Origin: an uncultured Bacilli bacterium
GTDB taxonomy: Bacteria > Bacillota_I > Bacilli_A > RF39 > UBA660
Assembly (NCBI GenBank): GCA_947624125.1
Contig: CANQIY010000006.1
Span: 1 to 26,394 of the forward strand
Direction: 5' to 3'
Length of the DNA stretch: 26,394 nt
Shown: one piece after another, positions 23,489 to 26,394 of the stretch
Numbering within the stretch: the first letter of the stretch is position 1
Layout of the letters: each line of letters begins with the position of its first letter
Notes under the pieces: model-generated
What the model was told of the DNA's origin: nothing
The model's input: only the letters and a program-made list of their open reading frames with translations
Databases searched by the model: none
Made by a program: the position numbers and the translations under genes

Positions 23489-23975
23489 ATTTATTTGGGT
23501 TGGAAAAATAGTTAATACTTTTGGTATTAAAGGCGAAGTTAAAGTATATAGTGATTTTGAATATCAAGAAAGAATATTTACTAAAAAAGTTGAGATATAT
23601 ATTGGTATCAAAAAAGTAAAAGTAAGCATTTGCTCTTACCGTGTTCATAAAGGGTTTGCATTATTAACTTTTAGTGATTATAATAATATCAATGATGTTT
23701 TACCTTTTAAAGGGGAAAATATTTATGTTAAAAGAGATGCTTTAGATTTACAAAAAGGCGAATATTTATATAGTGATTTAATTGGTTTTTCGGTATATGA
23801 TGAAGATGTTTTCTTAGGCATAGTTACCGATTATGTCAAAAACAATAATAATGTTTTATTAAAGGTTAAAAATCAAAAAGATTTTTATTTACCACTTATA
23901 GACCATTATATAAAAGAAGTTAATCTAGAAAAGAAAAAAATTGATACGATAAAGGGACGGAATTTAGTTTTATGA
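23481..23975 (+). CDS. rimM: 16S rRNA processing protein RimM
   Basis: Assembly factor for the 30S head. The product is 164 residues from ATG 23481 (MDEFIWVGKIVNTFGIKGEVKVY), chosen because GAGG (23471-23474) lies 6 bases before it and the sequence matches the family start. The N-terminal beta-barrel has GKIVNTFGIKGEVKV. The PRC-like C-terminal barrel has LYSDLIGFSVYDEDVFLGIVTDY, LLKVKN and the end FYLPLIDHYIKEVNLEKKKI. It overlaps both neighbours (8 bases with the methyltransferase gene, 4 with trmD), so translation is coupled. rpsP and the KH-protein gene that usually precede it are missing here. Confidence 0.95.
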   Translation: MDEFIWVGKIVNTFGIKGEVKVYSDFEYQERIFTKKVEIYIGIKKVKVSICSYRVHKGFALLTFSDYNNINDVLPFKGENIYVKRDALDLQKGEYLYSDLIGFSVYDEDVFLGIVTDYVKNNNNVLLKVKNQKDFYLPLIDHYIKEVNLEKKKIDTIKGRNLVL

Positions 23976-24649
23976 GAATTGATATATTAACATTATTTCC
24001 AAACATGTTTAAAGGTTTTTTAGAAGAATCCATTATTAAAAGAGCGATGGAAGCCAAAAAAGTAGTCATAAATATAATCGATTTTCGCAAGTATTCAACT
24101 TTAAAACACCAAAAAGTTGATGATACACCTTATGGAGGGGGAGCCGGTATGGTTTTAATGTGTGAACCAATTGTTAAAGCCATTGAAGATAATAAAACGG
24201 ATGATACTTTAGTCATTCTTTTAACTCCTCAGGGAAAAACCTATAATCAACAAAAAGCTGAAGAATTAAAAGGACATCAACATATTATGTTAATTTGTGG
24301 ACATTATGAAGGATTTGATGAGCGAATTTTAAACTTTGTGGATGAAGAGGTAAGCATTGGCGATTATGTTTTAACTGGGGGCGAAATACCCGCGATGGCT
24401 ATTACGGATTCTGTAGTTCGGTTAATAGATGGAGTAATAAATGATGCCTCAGCGCAAAATGAGTCCTTTCATGATAATTTATTAGATTATCCAACTTATA
24501 CTAAACCGAGTAATTTTAGAGGTTTAAAAGTACCCGATGTTTTAATGAGTGGTAATCATGCTAAGATAAATGATTATCGTTATCAAGAACAAGTTAAGAA
24601 AACAAAAGAAAATCGCCCTGATTTAATGGAGAAAAATGATGAAAATTGA
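23972..24649 (+). CDS. trmD: tRNA (guanine-37-N1)-methyltransferase
   Basis: Makes m1G37 in tRNAs, preventing +1 frameshifting. The product is 225 residues, slightly under the usual 240. It starts MRIDILTLFPNMFKGF. The SPOUT core has DDTPYGGGAGMVLMCEPI, then ICGHYEGFDERI and SIGDYVLTGGEIPAM, which form the S-adenosylmethionine-binding trefoil knot. The C-terminal domain has LLDYPTYTKPSNFRG and VLMSGNHAKI, both family hallmarks. An ATGA overlap couples it to rimM. The next gene begins within its last codons. rplS, the common downstream neighbour, is absent. Confidence 0.97.
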   Translation: MRIDILTLFPNMFKGFLEESIIKRAMEAKKVVINIIDFRKYSTLKHQKVDDTPYGGGAGMVLMCEPIVKAIEDNKTDDTLVILLTPQGKTYNQQKAEELKGHQHIMLICGHYEGFDERILNFVDEEVSIGDYVLTGGEIPAMAITDSVVRLIDGVINDASAQNESFHDNLLDYPTYTKPSNFRGLKVPDVLMSGNHAKINDYRYQEQVKKTKENRPDLMEKNDEN

Positions 24650-25025
24650 AGAAGTAAAATGTGATTTTAAAATAATAGAGGAAGAAAAGGAAGAGGGATT
24701 TTCTTTAGCGTCTTTTAAAAAGGGTGAAAAAATAATTAGTTTTGATGATGATATTACTGCTAATGTTATTGATGAAGTATTTAATCATAAATATCGGGAT
24801 TTATTATATTTAATAGCGATGAATAGTGATGAAGATGGAGAAAGTGATGAAAATATGGCTATTGCTCTCATAAAACTAGATGAATTACAAAAATTTATTA
24901 AAAGCGTTTTGCCATATCTTAAAAAAGGGAAAAAAGAAGAACTTTTAAAAAAGGGAAAAATATTAGAAGATAGAATTTATTTGTTAATGAATAAAAGAGA
25001 AAAAAGAGGACCTCGCGGAAGGTAA
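24639..25025 (+). CDS. Unrecognised small charged protein after trmD
   Basis: The product is 128 residues. Two adjacent ATG codons (24636 and 24639) are possible; the second has better spacing from GGAG (24628-24631). The start overlaps the end of trmD by 11 bases, so it is co-translated with the tRNA/ribosome genes. The sequence is acidic in the first two thirds (DDDITANVIDEVF, SDEDGESDENMA), then helical and basic, ending KREKRGPRGR, which could touch RNA. There are no cysteines beyond one near the N-terminus, no membrane segment and no motif I can name. Codon use matches its neighbours, and the overlap supports it as a genuine gene. Function unknown. Confidence 0.7.
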   Translation: MKIEEVKCDFKIIEEEKEEGFSLASFKKGEKIISFDDDITANVIDEVFNHKYRDLLYLIAMNSDEDGESDENMAIALIKLDELQKFIKSVLPYLKKGKKEELLKKGKILEDRIYLLMNKREKRGPRGR

Positions 25026-25043
25026 TAAAAGAAGGTGGTTTTG

Positions 25044-26306
25044 GTGAAAAGTAAGAAAATTATTGATAAAGTAGTAGATATTCAAACCCAATATTTTAGT
25101 TTTGATAGTAATATGCCAAAAAGACAAGAATATTTTAAGAAAGAATTATTAATTATTGGGGAAAAAATATTAAAGAGAAAAAATTTAACTCCTCAAGAAC
25201 TACTATTTTTATATGGAATAGGCAATGAAGTTCTGGGTAAAGAATTGAGTGAAATGAAATTACAAAAAGATATTTTACAAAAAAGAGATATTCTAGAAGA
25301 TATAAGTACTATTTTTTCAATTCCAATAGAAAAAATTGCTACGTCAAAAACAGAATTAGATAGTAACCCAGATAATTATTATTGTTTTTTAGGTGATTTA
25401 AATCTTAATAAAAGTATAACTTATCCTAATTTAAAGTATGTTGTTGGTAATATTTATAGTAGAAGAGAAAGAATTAATAATTTTCCAAACTTAGAAATTG
25501 TTACGAAAGATTTAATTTTCTATGAAGCAATTAGTGTTAATTTTCCAAAATTAAAAGCTGTTTTTGGTAATGTTCATTTATGTAATCTTCGTTTATTTAT
25601 AGGGCAAACAAACTTAGAATATGTAGGTGGCTCTTTAGAATTAAGTAATTTATTATCAGCTAAAGCTTTAAATAATTTAAAAAGAGTTGGTAGTTTTGTA
25701 GAACTTAATAATATTAAAGATTCAGCTGGCTTACAAAATTTAAAATATGTTGGTAGTTATTTAATGTTAGTATCTTTAAAAAATGCCACTAATCTTTATA
25801 ATTTAGAACATGTTGGTTATTTTTTAGAACTAGATAATTTAACTTCTTCAAAAGGATTAGATAACTTAAAGTTTGTTGGGGGAGCATTAATGCTTGATTC
25901 TTTAGAAGATGCTTCTTCTTTAACTAATTTAAAAAGAGTTGATGGCGCTCTTACTTTAAGTAATTTAGAAAATAGTAAGGGTTTAGAAAATTTAGAGTTA
26001 GTCGGTGAATTTTTATGTGTTAAAGCCTTAACAACCCTTAGAACATTTGCTAATACCATTATTAAAGGTAATGTTTATATCGATACATTAAAAAGTGGGG
26101 ATGGGCTCGATGATATCATTATTCATGGTGATATTTATTTTGATATGTTACCAAATATCTATATCTTACATAAATTAAAAGTTAGAGGAAATGTTTGTTA
26201 TTTAAATTCATCTGTATTAGACAATAAGAGTGATAGTTATAATTTATTTAATGAAAATGATGCTAAAGTATTAAAAAGAGATGCTATTGCTAAAATAAAG
26301 AACTAA
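25044..26306 (+). CDS. Cytoplasmic solenoid protein with 21-residue leucine-rich repeats
   Basis: The product is 420 residues. The likely start is GTG 25044, 8 bases after AAAAGAAGG; GTG 25035 is itself in that ribosome site. The first 110 residues are helical and charged. From about residue 130 the protein is made of repeats; seven in a row from residue 190 are exactly 21 residues long with pattern NLK-x-VG-x2-L-x-L-x2-L and a late Ala/Gly-Leu. This matches a leucine-rich or L-domain-like beta solenoid. With no signal peptide, membrane helix or wall anchor it should be cytoplasmic, unlike most BspA-type repeat proteins. It follows the trmD operon by 18 bases and may be its last gene. Partner unknown; a protein-binding role is inferred from the fold. 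Confidence 0.75.
   Translation: MKSKKIIDKVVDIQTQYFSFDSNMPKRQEYFKKELLIIGEKILKRKNLTPQELLFLYGIGNEVLGKELSEMKLQKDILQKRDILEDISTIFSIPIEKIATSKTELDSNPDNYYCFLGDLNLNKSITYPNLKYVVGNIYSRRERINNFPNLEIVTKDLIFYEAISVNFPKLKAVFGNVHLCNLRLFIGQTNLEYVGGSLELSNLLSAKALNNLKRVGSFVELNNIKDSAGLQNLKYVGSYLMLVSLKNATNLYNLEHVGYFLELDNLTSSKGLDNLKFVGGALMLDSLEDASSLTNLKRVDGALTLSNLENSKGLENLELVGEFLCVKALTTLRTFANTIIKGNVYIDTLKSGDGLDDIIIHGDIYFDMLPNIYILHKLKVRGNVCYLNSSVLDNKSDSYNLFNENDAKVLKRDAIAKIKN
25611..26051 (+). repeat. 63-bp coding repeat, seven units
   Basis: Seven contiguous 63-base units encode the 21-residue repeats. Amino-acid spacing is perfect but the DNA has diverged between units, so the array is old rather than a recent slippage product. 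Confidence 0.8.
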
Positions 26307-26350
26307 AAGAAAATTTTCTGTTAAGATTTTTTGAAAATGTCAGTTTTTCG

Positions 26351-26367
26351 CATTTGCTATGCAAATG
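26351..26367. repeat. Short inverted repeat in the 3' flank
   Basis: CATTTGC (26351-26357) and GCAAATG (26361-26367) with a TAT loop, without a T run on either side. Nothing else recognisable is seen in the final 88 bases apart from a 12-bp palindrome AGAAAATTTTCT at 26308-26319. Confidence 0.5.
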
Positions 26368-26394
26368 AGTTAGTAAGAACCAAAGGCAAGCTTT

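Noticed and set aside
25611..26051. The 63-base periodicity as a CRISPR or non-coding repeat array
   Set aside because: The period is a multiple of three, conservation follows amino-acid positions and there are no unique spacers between identical repeats.
25817..26059. An 80-codon minus-strand frame inside the repeat gene
   Set aside because: It is a by-product of the repetitive leucine codons read on the opposite strand; no ribosome site or promoter.
26307..26394. Possible mobile-element end or RNA gene in the last 88 bases
   Set aside because: Only short inverted repeats are visible; no tRNA cloverleaf, terminal repeat or coding frame can be supported.

Overview
The window reads as chromosomal DNA of a very AT-rich, Gram-positive-type bacterium of the Bacilli. 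It looks like an uncultured, gut-type lineage close to the Erysipelotrichia/RF39/Mollicutes border; this placement is inference from gene content and style. TGA is a stop and TGG encodes Trp, so the standard bacterial code is used. FtsW and membrane-anchored surface proteins argue for a walled cell. LexA, a valS T-box, ComEA/ComEC and the order lexA-small membrane gene-tkt-sirA (as in Bacillus and Staphylococcus) tie it to the Bacillota. Many promoters are extended -10 elements (TGnTATAAT) with very short leaders, and several genes use weak GGTGAT-like ribosome sites.

Layout. 1-244: end of a GC-rich surface-protein gene opening in a 54-base perfect palindrome. 355-3154: two overlapping genes for related membrane-anchored WG-repeat-like proteins. 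3141-5904: T-box leader and valS. 5990-7927: a thioredoxin-fold protein lacking CxxC, a DUF3298/RsiV-like membrane protein and frr. 7976-8170 (minus): a tiny YjcZ-like protein. 8291-12204: FtsW family, comEA, comEC. 12383-15975: rnc and a short-armed smc. 16019-17290: a surface protein whose promoter spacer contains eight G, a likely phase-variation switch. 17342-18251: lexA and a divergent 49-codon membrane protein, each with its own SOS box. 18336-21404: transketolase-like protein, SirA homologue, YgjP-like metallopeptidase. 21486-22718: zinc-ribbon plus HExxH protein. 22769-26306: SPOUT methyltransferase, rimM, trmD, an unknown small protein and a 21-residue-repeat solenoid protein.

Most striking points: (1) the transketolase-like protein is full length but has lost essentially every thiamine-diphosphate and catalytic residue, so it looks like a pseudoenzyme kept between an SOS-controlled membrane peptide and SirA; (2) the divergent lexA gene is a minimal candidate for a YneA/SosA-type SOS division inhibitor; (3) the poly-G promoter of the surface protein. 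Together the lexA block looks like a conserved damage, division and replication-control neighbourhood in which the metabolic gene has drifted to a new role. Evidence is direct reading and remembered family motifs; no database search was possible.
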